A stretch of 64,000 nucleotides of DNA from Halovenus halobia (GTDB lineage: Archaea; Halobacteriota; Halobacteria; Halobacteriales; Haloarculaceae): contig NZ_JBLKOA010000001.1 in NCBI RefSeq assembly GCF_051414135.1, positions 806,001-870,000 on the forward strand, read 5' to 3'. The notes beneath the pieces were generated by a model. It saw nothing but the letters and a program-made list of their open reading frames with translations, had not been told where the DNA came from and did no database searches. Both the position numbers and the translations under genes were made by a program. Below, one piece after another: positions 7,961 through 16,514 of this stretch (positions are counted from its first letter, which is position 1; each line of letters opens with the position of its first letter).

Positions 7961-8746
7961 TTACAGGTCACGCTGGACGAAGAGACGCTGACTCACAATC
8001 AACAAGAGGGTGGTCCCGACCACGAGAACGCCCACTCCTGCCAGGTCGTAGCTACTCTCCAGGAGAATATCGTTCGGCGAGTAGTACCGCATCGGCGCGA
8101 TAGCGCCCAGCGACTCGTACTCTGTGCCTTCGACGAGTGATTCGAGCAAAAACAGGAAAAACGTCACGCCGAGTGCAACGCGCTGTGCGATACTCGCACG
8201 ACTCGCTATCACTGAACAGCAGGCCCCAATTCCGGCACAGGCTAGCAGGTACGGAATCGAGAACAGGTGAACAGCCACCAAATCAGCAACCCCAACAGAG
8301 TCACTGACAAGCTGTGCGCCGACGAACACAACGGCAGGAACGAGCGTGTTGACGACAACGGCTGGGACGAGCAGCGCGGTGAACCGCTCTGCAAGCAGTT
8401 GGGACCGAGAGATTGGCATCGCGAGCACCGTATCCAGCCGACCGTGCTCGATATCGCCAGCGACCAGGTCAGCCCCGCTGTAGGCAAAATACAGCCCGAG
8501 CAGGATAACCCAGCCAAAGGCATACAGCTCGAAGGCAAGAAAGCCCTCGAGTGAACTCATCGTTTCGATGTCGAATAGCTGAATCAGCTGGTCGGGATAC
8601 GCAGCGAGAAGTTCGTCATCTTGGAAGCTCTCCCTGAAGGAGGGATAGACCCAGATAATCATCGCCGCCAGCACGCTCATCCCGGCCGCCAGTACGGCAC
8701 TGCCGAGTAACCGTTTCCGGGACTCGTACTGGACGAACTCAAGCAT
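7961..8746 (-). CDS. ABC-2 type transporter permease
   Basis: 261 residues from MLEFVQYESRKRLLGS with about six hydrophobic segments. The stretch GDIEHGRLDTVLAMPISRSQLLAERF is typical of ABC-2/NosY-like permeases. The chosen start lies inside the last codons of the ATPase gene (overlap 8739-8746), which points to coupled translation. With the ATPase it forms a two-gene exporter; substrate unknown. Confidence 0.85.
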   Translation of the reverse strand: MLEFVQYESRKRLLGSAVLAAGMSVLAAMIIWVYPSFRESFQDDELLAAYPDQLIQLFDIETMSSLEGFLAFELYAFGWVILLGLYFAYSGADLVAGDIEHGRLDTVLAMPISRSQLLAERFTALLVPAVVVNTLVPAVVFVGAQLVSDSVGVADLVAVHLFSIPYLLACAGIGACCSVIASRASIAQRVALGVTFFLFLLESLVEGTEYESLGAIAPMRYYSPNDILLESSYDLAGVGVLVVGTTLLLIVSQRLFVQRDL

Positions 8747-9659
8747 CGCTATCATCTCCGTAGAACTTGAGAAACACGTCTTCAAGTGGTGCTTCTTCAA
8801 TTGTGAGGTCGACCAGTTCGTACTCGCTGAGTCGCCCGAGCAGCGCGGAGATATTCCCCGTGAAGGTGAACGTACACTCCCGGACTGTGTCGAGTGAATC
8901 GAGGTCCGCGGGATCTGTCGAGACCGTCAGGTCGGAGACGCCATCGAGGCGAAACACGTCGGCAGGAATCGGGTCAGCGCTCTCGAGACGGATGACTTTC
9001 CCGGTCCGGTCCAGCAGCGTTTCGACCGGACTGACTTCTACGAGTTGTCCCTCCCGGATGATGCCGACACGGTCACAGAGTCGCCGGACTTCGCTGAGGA
9101 TGTGCGACGAGAAAAAGACGGTCACGCCGCGGTCCCGTTCGGCCCGGAGGAACCGTCCGAACCGCTGCTGGAGCAGTGGGTCGAGCCCACTGGTTGGCTC
9201 ATCGAGAATGACCAGGTCCGGGTCGTGCATGAACGTCGTCACGAGCCCGAGTTTGCGAACGTTACCACGAGAATACTCCCGAATTTCTCGGTCAAGCGGT
9301 GGCTCGAATAGCTCTAACAGCTCCCCCCGACGCTGGCCGCCCTTGACGCGCTCGTGCAAATTGAGTACCTCTCGGCCAGTATCTCGACTGTCGAATTCGG
9401 GCTCGTCCGGGAGATACCCGATGTTGTGTTTCGCCGAGACGAGCCCCCGGCGGTCGGTGACGTCGGTCCCGAGTACGCGAGCCTGGCCCGCGGTCGGCGT
9501 AATGAACCCCAAAAGCAGCCGGATCGTGGTTGTTTTCCCCGCGCCGTTCGGGCCGAGGTAGCCGAATATTTCTCCCTGTTGTACATCGAGCGTAAGGCAA
9601 TCGTTGGCACGGACGTCCCCATACCGCTTCGTCAGACCTTCGAGCGCAATCGCGGCCAT
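8739..9659 (-). CDS. ABC transporter ATP-binding protein
   Basis: 306 residues. Walker A GPNGAGKTT and Walker B LVILDEPTSGLDP are intact; the signature is the YSRGN.RKLG form usual for ABC-2 exporters of the NosF/BcrA type. The ATPase core fills about residues 1-220, followed by a ~85-residue C-terminal extension common in this subfamily. It is the first gene of the pair with the permease at 7961. Confidence 0.92.
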   Translation of the reverse strand: MAAIALEGLTKRYGDVRANDCLTLDVQQGEIFGYLGPNGAGKTTTIRLLLGFITPTAGQARVLGTDVTDRRGLVSAKHNIGYLPDEPEFDSRDTGREVLNLHERVKGGQRRGELLELFEPPLDREIREYSRGNVRKLGLVTTFMHDPDLVILDEPTSGLDPLLQQRFGRFLRAERDRGVTVFFSSHILSEVRRLCDRVGIIREGQLVEVSPVETLLDRTGKVIRLESADPIPADVFRLDGVSDLTVSTDPADLDSLDTVRECTFTFTGNISALLGRLSEYELVDLTIEEAPLEDVFLKFYGDDSDA

Positions 9660-9746
9660 ACTGCCCCTACACAGCGGTGGGGTTTTGTTTTACGGGGGTC
9701 CCGCGGAAACCCCGCGGTCAGAAAAAGCGACGTCGGCCGCTGGGAG

Positions 9747-10328
9747 TTACTCCTCTTCTTCTTCGACGACTTCGGGGTCTCGCATCGCGGTCTGGAGACT
9801 GTCAATGCCGTTGACCCACTCCGCGACCAGCCCGAATTCTAGTTCGTCTGCCATTCCGATATCCAGTTCCTGGCCGTCGATGACCAGCGTGCCGGCCTGG
9901 ACACAGTAGCCAAGGGCAGCGTCGAGTTCGTCCTGCTGTTCGGCGTCGGCAGCGGCCTCGATATACTCCTCGATGGAGCCATCCTCGGCTGGGCCGCCAA
10001 CGACGAACTCCTGTGCAGCGTGGAACACACACATCAGCGATGTCTGGACGCCGTCGATCAGCATTGCCTTCTCTTCGTCGTCGAACTCGACTTCCGAGAG
10101 AACGACCTGCTGGATCTCTTCGAGTTCAGAGATTGCCGTCTCCTCGTCGAGCACGTCGTCGTCGTAGTCAGTGATAATCTTGGCGACAGCAATCGCAGTG
10201 TCGTCCTGAAGATTCAACAGCAGGCGTGCAGAATCTTCGTCTTCAGGGTCGATCTCTTCTTCACGCAACCGCCCGATCCAGTTTTGCCACCGTTCAGCGG
10301 TGTAATACTCCCGCGGCTCGTTGCTCAT
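9747..10328 (-). CDS. DUF2150 family protein
   Basis: 193 acidic residues starting MSNEPREYYTAERWQNWI, the characteristic N terminus of this archaeal family. Mostly helical, soluble, closing with a run of glutamates. No enzymatic motif is visible and the function is unknown. The ATG at 10328 is preferred to the one two codons upstream by family convention. Confidence 0.82.
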   Translation of the reverse strand: MSNEPREYYTAERWQNWIGRLREEEIDPEDEDSARLLLNLQDDTAIAVAKIITDYDDDVLDEETAISELEEIQQVVLSEVEFDDEEKAMLIDGVQTSLMCVFHAAQEFVVGGPAEDGSIEEYIEAAADAEQQDELDAALGYCVQAGTLVIDGQELDIGMADELEFGLVAEWVNGIDSLQTAMRDPEVVEEEEE

Positions 10329-10388
10329 ACCCAACGGTACGTCCCACTTCGGTTAGTACTTTCGACCCGGACGTTCGACAGGTTCAGT

Positions 10389-11426
10389 TCAGTCATCAAA
10401 AAACCCCTCGACTGCGTCCAGTTCGAGAACGAAATCGGGGTCGAATGCGGCCGCTGGCGTGTGGTAACCTGTCGGACCCTCGTTCGCCTCGAAGCGCTCG
10501 ATGGCAGTCGTTGCGGCATCGACGGTAAGGGTGTACGGCTCGGGTGTTTCCAGCCGCGAAACCACTCTCTCGTCGCCGGTACTGGCTTCGCCCCAGAGAT
10601 AGGCGCGGTCTGTCTCGCGCTGCTGTGCTGTTGGCCCGTCGAACGTCTGGCGAGCAAGCGCCTGCAGACCAGCCTTGACTGGCCCAACGCCAAGCAGGCC
10701 AGTCATCGGAGCGGCCAGCCGCAGCGCTTGCCCGACGCGCTCGGGCATCGGGGTGTACACTTCGATGTTCTCGATGCCAGTCGTGTAGTAGGCCGTCGAT
10801 ACGTCACCCCACGGGACGGTAACGGCGTGTCGTGAGCCGCGGCCGAAGTCAATCGTCCGCGTATTCGCCGCGACGGGCACGCTCTCGATGCGGCCATTGC
10901 GCCGAACTTTTCCACCACCACTGGCGTGTTCGATAGCCGAAGCGACTGTGCCGCCGGAGACCGCACTCAGAGCGTCGAACCCGAGTCGGAGTTCGTTCGC
11001 GTCCGGGAGTCGGTCGTGGAGGTGACCCGCCAGACAATCTGTCGGGACGACATCGAAGCCAACCCCCGGCAGGAGACAGACGCCTGCCTTCTCGGCCTCG
11101 CGGTCGCGCTCGGCCAACTCCTCGAAGACGGAGAACTCGCCGGTGATGTCGAGATAGTGCGTGCCAGTGTCGAGACACGCATCGACGAGCGGTTCGTAGG
11201 TGTCGACGAACGGGCCAGCACAGTTGAGGAGACTATCCACGTCGTCGAGGGCCTCGCTGGCTTCGTCGGCGTCGAAGACGCGGGCCCTGGCACCGAGCAT
11301 CGTCGCCAGCCCACGTGTTTTCGTTCCGTTGCGGCCAGCGAGAATAACGTCTTGCCCGCGGTCGAGGGCTTCCTCGGCGACCAGTTCGCCAGTGTAGCCG
11401 TATGCGCCGTAGATGAGCGTCGTCAT
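10389..11426 (-). CDS. Saccharopine dehydrogenase-like / trans-acting enoyl reductase family protein
   Basis: 345 residues. The N terminus is a Rossmann dinucleotide site, LIYGAYGYTGELVAEEAL, followed by the family motifs LLNCAGPFVDTYEPLVDAC, HYLDITGE and LPGVGFDVVPTDCLAGHL. These place it in the saccharopine dehydrogenase NADP-binding family that includes trans-acting enoyl reductases. Substrate unknown; a lipid or polyketide-like substrate is possible by homology only. Confidence 0.85.
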   Translation of the reverse strand: MTTLIYGAYGYTGELVAEEALDRGQDVILAGRNGTKTRGLATMLGARARVFDADEASEALDDVDSLLNCAGPFVDTYEPLVDACLDTGTHYLDITGEFSVFEELAERDREAEKAGVCLLPGVGFDVVPTDCLAGHLHDRLPDANELRLGFDALSAVSGGTVASAIEHASGGGKVRRNGRIESVPVAANTRTIDFGRGSRHAVTVPWGDVSTAYYTTGIENIEVYTPMPERVGQALRLAAPMTGLLGVGPVKAGLQALARQTFDGPTAQQRETDRAYLWGEASTGDERVVSRLETPEPYTLTVDAATTAIERFEANEGPTGYHTPAAAFDPDFVLELDAVEGFFDD

Positions 11427-11500
11427 GACACTCAGTTTGGCCGACTGGGGTAAAAAGCCCGCTACATGAGTTGCGTAGAATCAACAGAAATCGTCGGTCC

Positions 11501-11974
11501 TCACTCCGCGAGGTCGGCGACTATCGCGTCCGTGTACTCGATCAGTTGGTCTGGACTGATTGGAAAGACGGTCTCTGGGGAGCCAGCGGCCGCCCAGACG
11601 GTATCGAACGCCCTCAGGTCCGCGTCGAAATAAACCGGGACAGTCGTGTCGTGACCAAAGGGTGGGACGCCACCAACCTCGTAGCCAAGCGTCTCGTGGA
11701 CTTCGTCTGGGTCAGCCATCCGGGCCGTATGGACACCCCGGAGCGTCGCCAGGGTGCGCGTATCCACAGTGTTCGCACCCGACGTAATAACGACGAGGAG
11801 TTCGTCGGCAACCAGAACTATCGAACTGGCAATCTGTGCCTCGTCACAGCCAAGCGCCCTCGCGGCGTCGCCCGCCGTCTCCGTGCCGTCTGGAAATCGC
11901 TGCGGGTCAACCTCGAAGTCGTGTTCCTCGCGGGCGTGGGTGAGAAATCGCTGGTGTGGGTCAGTCTCGTCCAT
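11501..11974 (-). CDS. YbaK/EbsC (aminoacyl-tRNA deacylase-like) protein
   Basis: 157 residues of the YbaK/ProX fold: AQIASSIVLVADELLVVITSGA, then GYEVGGVPPFGHD, the conserved substrate-pocket motif. Members hydrolyse mischarged aminoacyl-tRNAs such as Cys- or Ala-tRNA-Pro. It is a single-domain, free-standing form; specificity cannot be assigned. Confidence 0.87.
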   Translation of the reverse strand: MDETDPHQRFLTHAREEHDFEVDPQRFPDGTETAGDAARALGCDEAQIASSIVLVADELLVVITSGANTVDTRTLATLRGVHTARMADPDEVHETLGYEVGGVPPFGHDTTVPVYFDADLRAFDTVWAAAGSPETVFPISPDQLIEYTDAIVADLAE

Positions 11975-12011
11975 AGCGCCTCTACGGCAGAGACCTACTT
12001 ACTACCGGGGG

Positions 12012-12569
12012 TTACAGAAAGAGTTCGACCTGGTCGATGTCGAGCGTGTTTTCCATCTGTTCGAGTTCGGATTCGAGTTCTTCGATCTGGGTCGACAGCT
12101 GCTGATACTGCTCGCTATCGTGGAGTTCGTTGTTCGAGAGTTCGACTTCGAGGACGTTGCGCTTGAGTTTCAGCGAACTGAGCTGTTGCATCTGCTCGTT
12201 GTACTCGGAGACGGTCAGCGCACGCTCAACCACGGTCTGGATTTCATCCTTGTCGACCGGTTTGACGACGTAATCGTCGATATCCATTTCCGCAATGTCG
12301 AAATCCGGGTCGACGGCCGTTAACATCACAACACGGCAATCTAGTCCACGCTTGCGAATCTTTTCGAGGACATCGTCGCCGGTCATCCCCGGCATTCGGC
12401 GGTCGAGCAACACGACATCAGTGTCCTCGTCGACGGCCTGGATGGCCTGTTCGCCGCTTAGGGCGACTTCTGTGTCGTATTCGGTTCCGAGACGAAGGTC
12501 GTAGGTGGTAGCGACGCGCTCCTCGTCGTCAACGATCAACACCTTGGGCTTGTCCGTCCCGGCGGTCAC
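12012..12569 (-). CDS. Response regulator with HalX domain
   Basis: 185 residues: receiver domain at 8-120 with phosphoacceptor Asp56 in VVLLDRRMPG, acidic pair LIVDDEE, switch Thr in VVMLTAVDP and Lys in DYVVKPVDKDE. The C-terminal part (about 120-185) is the helical, coiled-coil-like HalX domain. No DNA-binding domain is present, so output is probably through protein contacts. No histidine kinase is adjacent. A TATA-like TTATAA lies about 25 bases upstream. Confidence 0.92.
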   Translation of the reverse strand: MTAGTDKPKVLIVDDEERVATTYDLRLGTEYDTEVALSGEQAIQAVDEDTDVVLLDRRMPGMTGDDVLEKIRKRGLDCRVVMLTAVDPDFDIAEMDIDDYVVKPVDKDEIQTVVERALTVSEYNEQMQQLSSLKLKRNVLEVELSNNELHDSEQYQQLSTQIEELESELEQMENTLDIDQVELFL

Positions 12570-12679
12570 ACCTCTATATCTGGCTTGGGCCAGTTATAAT
12601 AATGCTGGTTCGAAAGAGTGGTCCGGATGAACGGTTCGCCGGACCCCAGTAGACACGATAGAGGATTGGCTTGACACTT

Positions 12680-12799
12680 CGAGATAGATTTTTATACGCT
12701 CTCGCTGAACTGCAATTCAACCACAAACAGCCTTATTTTATATAACGCGACCATATATGCGATAGATTTATATACCCAGAACGATTACTTGTAGTTAGT
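12680..12799 (+). promoter_or_regulatory. Promoter region of the Hsp20-like/cdc48 operon with three TATA-like boxes
   Basis: Three AT-rich boxes occur in 120 bases: TTTTTATAC near 12690, ATTTTATATAA near 12734 and GATTTATATAC near 12765. The last is about 27 bases before the ATG at 12800 and can drive a leaderless transcript. The other two could be alternative promoters or part of a stress-responsive arrangement. Confidence 0.55.
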
Positions 12800-13039
12800 A
12801 TGAGATTGCAAGAACAGCTGGCACAGCGAGGAATCGAGGCGGTGCGCCGTGACTACGGCGACCACTACGAGCTCGTTGCGGACTTCGGTTCGGCTGCGGA
12901 CCTGTCTGTCGATGTCGTCGGCGACACTGTCATCGTCGTCATCGACGGTGAGACCCACGACATCGAAGTCGATGGCTCCGCGCAAGCGTTTATGAAAAAC
13001 GGCGTCCTAACTATCAATGTGAATGAGGATTTCAACTAA
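12800..13039 (+). CDS. Small Hsp20-like protein encoded with Cdc48
   Basis: 79 residues with a run of predicted beta strands (LSVDVVGDTVIVVIDGETHDIEVDG, GVLTINVN) reminiscent of the alpha-crystallin core, though much shorter than a full small heat-shock protein. Its TAA stop overlaps the cdc48 start by one base (TAATG), so the two are coupled. Haloarchaea keep a similar small gene ahead of cdc48; a cofactor or chaperone role is inferred from this pairing only. Confidence 0.75.
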   Translation: MRLQEQLAQRGIEAVRRDYGDHYELVADFGSAADLSVDVVGDTVIVVIDGETHDIEVDGSAQAFMKNGVLTINVNEDFN

Positions 13040-15303
13040 TGAAACTAACAGTCAAACCACTCAAGCAGAAAGACGCGGGCCGGGGGCTCGCAGCGATCGA
13101 CCGCCAGGCAATGGCCGAAATGGAACTCGAAAACGGCGACTACATCATCATCAAAGGTGAGACGGGACGGACAGTCGCTCGTGTCTGGCCAGGCTACCCG
13201 GAGGACGAAGCCAACGGCATCGTCCGAATTGACGGTCGCCTGCGGAAAGAAACGGGCACTGGCATCGACGACACTGTCACCGTCGAGAAGGCAGATGTCC
13301 AGCCAGCGACCGCAGTGACGGTCGCACTGCCCCAGAACCTCCGCGTTCGGGGCAACGTCGGGCCGATGATCCGACAGAATCTCAGCGGGCAAGCAGTCAC
13401 GCAGGGCCAGACGGTCCCCGTTTCGTTCGGACTGGGTCCACTCTCATCGATGTCGGGCCAGCAGATTCCGCTGAAAATCGCAGACACCGAGCCATCCGGC
13501 ACTGTTGTCATCACTGATTCGACGGAAGTCGAAATCAGCGAACAGCCCGCCGAACAGCTGACCGACGAGAGCAGCGGAGAGCGCGAGACGCCAGATGTTA
13601 CCTACGAAGACATCGGCGGCCTTGACGACGAACTCGAACAGGTCCGGGAGATGATCGAACTCCCAATGCGTCACCCGGAGCTGTTCCAGCAGCTAGGCAT
13701 CGAGCCGCCGAAGGGCGTACTCCTGCACGGCCCGCCGGGCACCGGGAAGACGCTGATGGCCCGTGCCGTCGCAAACGAGATTGACGCCTACTTCACCGAT
13801 ATCTCCGGCCCGGAGATTATGTCGAAGTACTACGGCGAATCTGAGGAGCAGCTGCGTGAGGTCTTCGAGGAAGCCTCGGAGAACTCCCCAGCAGTCATCT
13901 TCATCGACGAAATCGACTCCATCGCGCCCAAACGTGGTGAGACCTCCGGCGACGTTGAGCGACGTGTTGTTGCCCAACTGCTCAGCCTGATGGACGGTCT
14001 CGAAGAACGCGGACAGGTCATCGTCATCGGTGCGACCAACCGTGTCGACGCAATCGACCCAGCACTCCGCCGTGGCGGCCGCTTCGACCGCGAAATCGAA
14101 GTGGGCGTCCCGGACAAGGAAGGCCGCAAGGAGATTCTGCAGGTCCACACCCGCGGAATGCCGCTGGTCGACGGTATCGACCTCGACCAGTACGCCGAGA
14201 GTACCCACGGCTTCGTCGGCGCAGACATCGCCCAACTCAGCAAGGAAGCGGCGATGAACGCGCTCCGACGGATTCGGCCGGAGCTCGACCTCGAAGAGGA
14301 CGAGATCGACGCCGAAACCTTAGAGAAGCTCCAGGTCACCGAGACAGACTTCAAGCAGGCGATGAAGGGTGTCGAACCCTCCGCCCTGCGAGAGGTCTTC
14401 GTCGAAGTCCCGGACATCACCTGGGAGGACGTCGGTGGGCTCGAAGAAACCAAGGAACGGCTCCGTGAGGCCATCCAGTGGCCCCTGGAGTACCCAGAGG
14501 TCTTCGAACAGATGGACATGCAGGCCGCCAAGGGTGTCCTGATGTACGGCCCGCCGGGGACGGGGAAGACGCTACTCGCCAAGGCAATCGCCAACGAATC
14601 ACAGAGTAACTTCATCTCGATCAAGGGGCCGGAGCTGCTCAACAAGTACGTCGGCGAGTCCGAGAAGGGTGTCCGAGAGGTCTTCGAGAAGGCTCGCTCG
14701 AACGCCCCGACGGTGGTGTTTTTCGACGAAATCGACTCCATCGCCGGCAAGCGCGGACAGAACAGCGGCGATTCAGGAGTTGGCGAGCGCGTCGTCTCCC
14801 AGCTGCTGACCGAACTCGACGGACTCGAAGAACTGGAAGATGTCGTCGTGATTGCCACGACGAACCGACCAGACCTCATCGACCCCGCACTCGTGCGCCC
14901 GGGTCGACTGGACCGCCACATCCACGTGCCGGTGCCCGACGAAGGGGGTCGCCGCAAAATCCTCGAAGTCCACACCCGCGACAAACCGCTCGCAGATGAT
15001 GTCGACCTCGACAATCTGGCGCGTAGAACCGACGGCTACGTCGGCGCGGACCTCGAAGCACTGACCCGGGAAGCCTCGATGGCTGCGACGCGAGAGTTCA
15101 TCGGCAGCGTCGACCCCGAGGACGTCGACGATTCGGTTGGCAACGTCCGCATCACCAACGACCACTTAGAGCACGCGCTCACGGAGGTCGTGGCGAGCGT
15201 CGACGAGTCTACCCGCGAGCGCTACGAGCAACTGGAACAGCAGTTCAGCACCCGCGACACGACTGGGCCTGACGAGGGTGGAGTCAGCCGCACCTTCCAG
15301 TAA
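13039..15303 (+). CDS. cdc48: Cdc48/VAT-type AAA+ ATPase
   Basis: 754 residues in the p97/VAT layout: N domain (1-190) with double-psi barrel (MKLTVKPLKQKDAGRGLAAI), then two AAA modules. Walker A GPPGTGKT appears near 231-238 and 504-511, Walker B FIDEIDSIAPK and FFDEIDSIAGK, with second regions of homology ending RRGGRFDREIE and VRPGRLDRHIH. It unfolds or extracts ubiquitin-like-modified and damaged proteins and works with the proteasome. The stop codon abuts the stop of the convergent gene at 15304. Confidence 0.96.
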   Translation: MKLTVKPLKQKDAGRGLAAIDRQAMAEMELENGDYIIIKGETGRTVARVWPGYPEDEANGIVRIDGRLRKETGTGIDDTVTVEKADVQPATAVTVALPQNLRVRGNVGPMIRQNLSGQAVTQGQTVPVSFGLGPLSSMSGQQIPLKIADTEPSGTVVITDSTEVEISEQPAEQLTDESSGERETPDVTYEDIGGLDDELEQVREMIELPMRHPELFQQLGIEPPKGVLLHGPPGTGKTLMARAVANEIDAYFTDISGPEIMSKYYGESEEQLREVFEEASENSPAVIFIDEIDSIAPKRGETSGDVERRVVAQLLSLMDGLEERGQVIVIGATNRVDAIDPALRRGGRFDREIEVGVPDKEGRKEILQVHTRGMPLVDGIDLDQYAESTHGFVGADIAQLSKEAAMNALRRIRPELDLEEDEIDAETLEKLQVTETDFKQAMKGVEPSALREVFVEVPDITWEDVGGLEETKERLREAIQWPLEYPEVFEQMDMQAAKGVLMYGPPGTGKTLLAKAIANESQSNFISIKGPELLNKYVGESEKGVREVFEKARSNAPTVVFFDEIDSIAGKRGQNSGDSGVGERVVSQLLTELDGLEELEDVVVIATTNRPDLIDPALVRPGRLDRHIHVPVPDEGGRRKILEVHTRDKPLADDVDLDNLARRTDGYVGADLEALTREASMAATREFIGSVDPEDVDDSVGNVRITNDHLEHALTEVVASVDESTRERYEQLEQQFSTRDTTGPDEGGVSRTFQ

Positions 15304-15483
15304 TCACTCCTCCTGTCCGACTCTCCACTGGACGAGTGTATCGCTAACGTACAACCCAATCACGGCGAACACCGCCGCAAGCGCGAACTGGAGCGGACCT
15401 GGTGGCTCACCGAGTGCTGTCACAACGATACCATAGACGACGAGCAAAACTGCCATCGACACGAGAAAGCGCCACGTCTCCAT
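15304..15483 (-). CDS. Small membrane protein, two predicted segments
   Basis: 59 residues from METWRFLVSMAVLLVVYGIVV; a second hydrophobic segment is FALAAVFAVIGLYVSDTLVQW. An upstream in-frame start at 15531 would add a basic, non-family-like extension. No function recognised. It abuts cdc48 tail to tail. Confidence 0.65.
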   Translation of the reverse strand: METWRFLVSMAVLLVVYGIVVTALGEPPGPLQFALAAVFAVIGLYVSDTLVQWRVGQEE

Positions 15484-15564
15484 GAGGCTGTCAAGGCAAC
15501 GAAGCCGATTGTGTTTTTGGGTTCGACTCACGACGTGGTGTCACGGCTTCAGCCACGAAGTCTT

Positions 15565-15747
15565 ATGATGGTAGCTGTTAACATACAAACTGAACTGAGT
15601 CTCAAGGATAGTCCATCTGAGAGGACAGCATCGCCGCGAGAGATGGAGCGAACGGGGATTATCGGCGCGCTGAGGGCTCACTTTGAGACGTGGTCACACC
15701 GGTATATCGAGATGCGAGTCGACGCCGTCACGCACGCTGACGACTAA
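15565..15747 (+). CDS. Possible small protein in the 15.5-15.8 kb gap
   Basis: 60 residues (MMVAVNIQTELSLKDSPSER...HADD) in the 353-bp gap between the small membrane protein and the gene at 15837. Composition is only mildly acidic and no motif is seen. It may be chance; nothing else is recognised in the gap. Confidence 0.25.
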   Translation: MMVAVNIQTELSLKDSPSERTASPREMERTGIIGALRAHFETWSHRYIEMRVDAVTHADD

Positions 15748-15836
15748 GGGAGCGGTTCTTTTCAGAAGGAGACGCTCGCAGTTACCAGTACTCACTAGAC
15801 CGGTGAAGACTCACGGTAATCGAAAACTGCGGGCGG

Positions 15837-16019
15837 TTACCGGTCGCTGCCTTCGCCGGTCATCAGGTCAACGTCTGCCTCCGAGTCGTCGTTGAGAAAG
15901 TCCGGACCGTGGTCGGTATCGGCTTCCTCGGTGGCACTGGGCCGCCACTGGTAGTTCTCGTCGATGAACTTCCCGTACAGTTCTTCGGCCGGCTCCTCTT
16001 CCAGATGCTCTGCCGACAT
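15837..16019 (-). CDS. Small acidic hypothetical protein
   Basis: 60 residues from the ATG at 16019 (MSAEHLEEEPAEELYGKFIDENYQW), very acidic at both ends. A TTTTAGA box about 33 bases upstream supports this start over two earlier codons. The start codon sits inside an inverted repeat (ATGTAC-5-GTACAT, 16018-16034). No known domain. Confidence 0.6.
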   Translation of the reverse strand: MSAEHLEEEPAEELYGKFIDENYQWRPSATEEADTDHGPDFLNDDSEADVDLMTGEGSDR

Positions 16020-16034
16020 GTACACACAGTACAT
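16018..16034. promoter_or_regulatory. Inverted repeat over the start of the small acidic gene
   Basis: Arms ATGTAC and GTACAT separated by ACACA. It covers the start codon and, for a leaderless transcript, the transcription start region. This is where a repressor would bind; no regulator is identified. Confidence 0.35.
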
Positions 16035-16248
16035 TATCAACAGTATGTTGGTCTAAAACATCTTAACAGTTCCTCCCGCGGTATCTGTTCACACGGAATT
16101 GGGGAAACTGCTCAACCAACAGCACAACGAAACATCGATAGCTGAATTACCAACCTTCAGCCCACAACGACTGTACAAACAAAGTTATAACGGTGCTTTC
16201 AATTGATGTTCGTATTCTATTCCGAACTCAAGTTAGTCATCCTTTCAT

Positions 16249-16285
16249 AACCTTTATTAATACATCCAACGTTTGTCTACTTGCA
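16249..16285 (+). promoter_or_regulatory. cspA promoter
   Basis: CCTTTATTAATAC (16250-16262) is a strong archaeal TATA-like box placed so that transcription would begin at or a few bases before the ATG at 16286. Confidence 0.6.
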
Positions 16286-16480
16286 ATGGTAAACGGTAAG
16301 GTGGATTTCTTCCACGACACAGGCGGTTACGGATTTATTGATACGGACGATTCCGACGAAGACGTTTTCTTCCACATGGAGGACGTTGGCGGCGAGGATC
16401 TAAGTGAAGGTACAGAGATCGAATTCGAAATCGAGGACGCACCGAAGGGTCCACGCGCGACCAACGTCGTTCGACTCTAA
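16286..16480 (+). CDS. cspA: Cold-shock protein CspA family
   Basis: 64 residues, a single cold-shock domain: GKVDFFHDTGGYGFI carries RNP-1 and EDVFFH RNP-2, with the closing PRATNVVRL. It binds single-stranded RNA or DNA. More acidic than bacterial CspA, as usual for a halophile. The ATG at 16286 matches the family start; an upstream in-frame extension lies across the TATA box and is rejected. Confidence 0.93.
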   Translation: MVNGKVDFFHDTGGYGFIDTDDSDEDVFFHMEDVGGEDLSEGTEIEFEIEDAPKGPRATNVVRL

Positions 16481-16514
16481 TTCGGTATTTCTCCGTCGCC
16501 TGACGGCGACGTAT

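Noticed and set aside
13830..15014. Serine-rich open frame antisense to cdc48
   Set aside because: Mirror of the AAA modules on the other strand; composition is unlike acidic haloarchaeal proteins.
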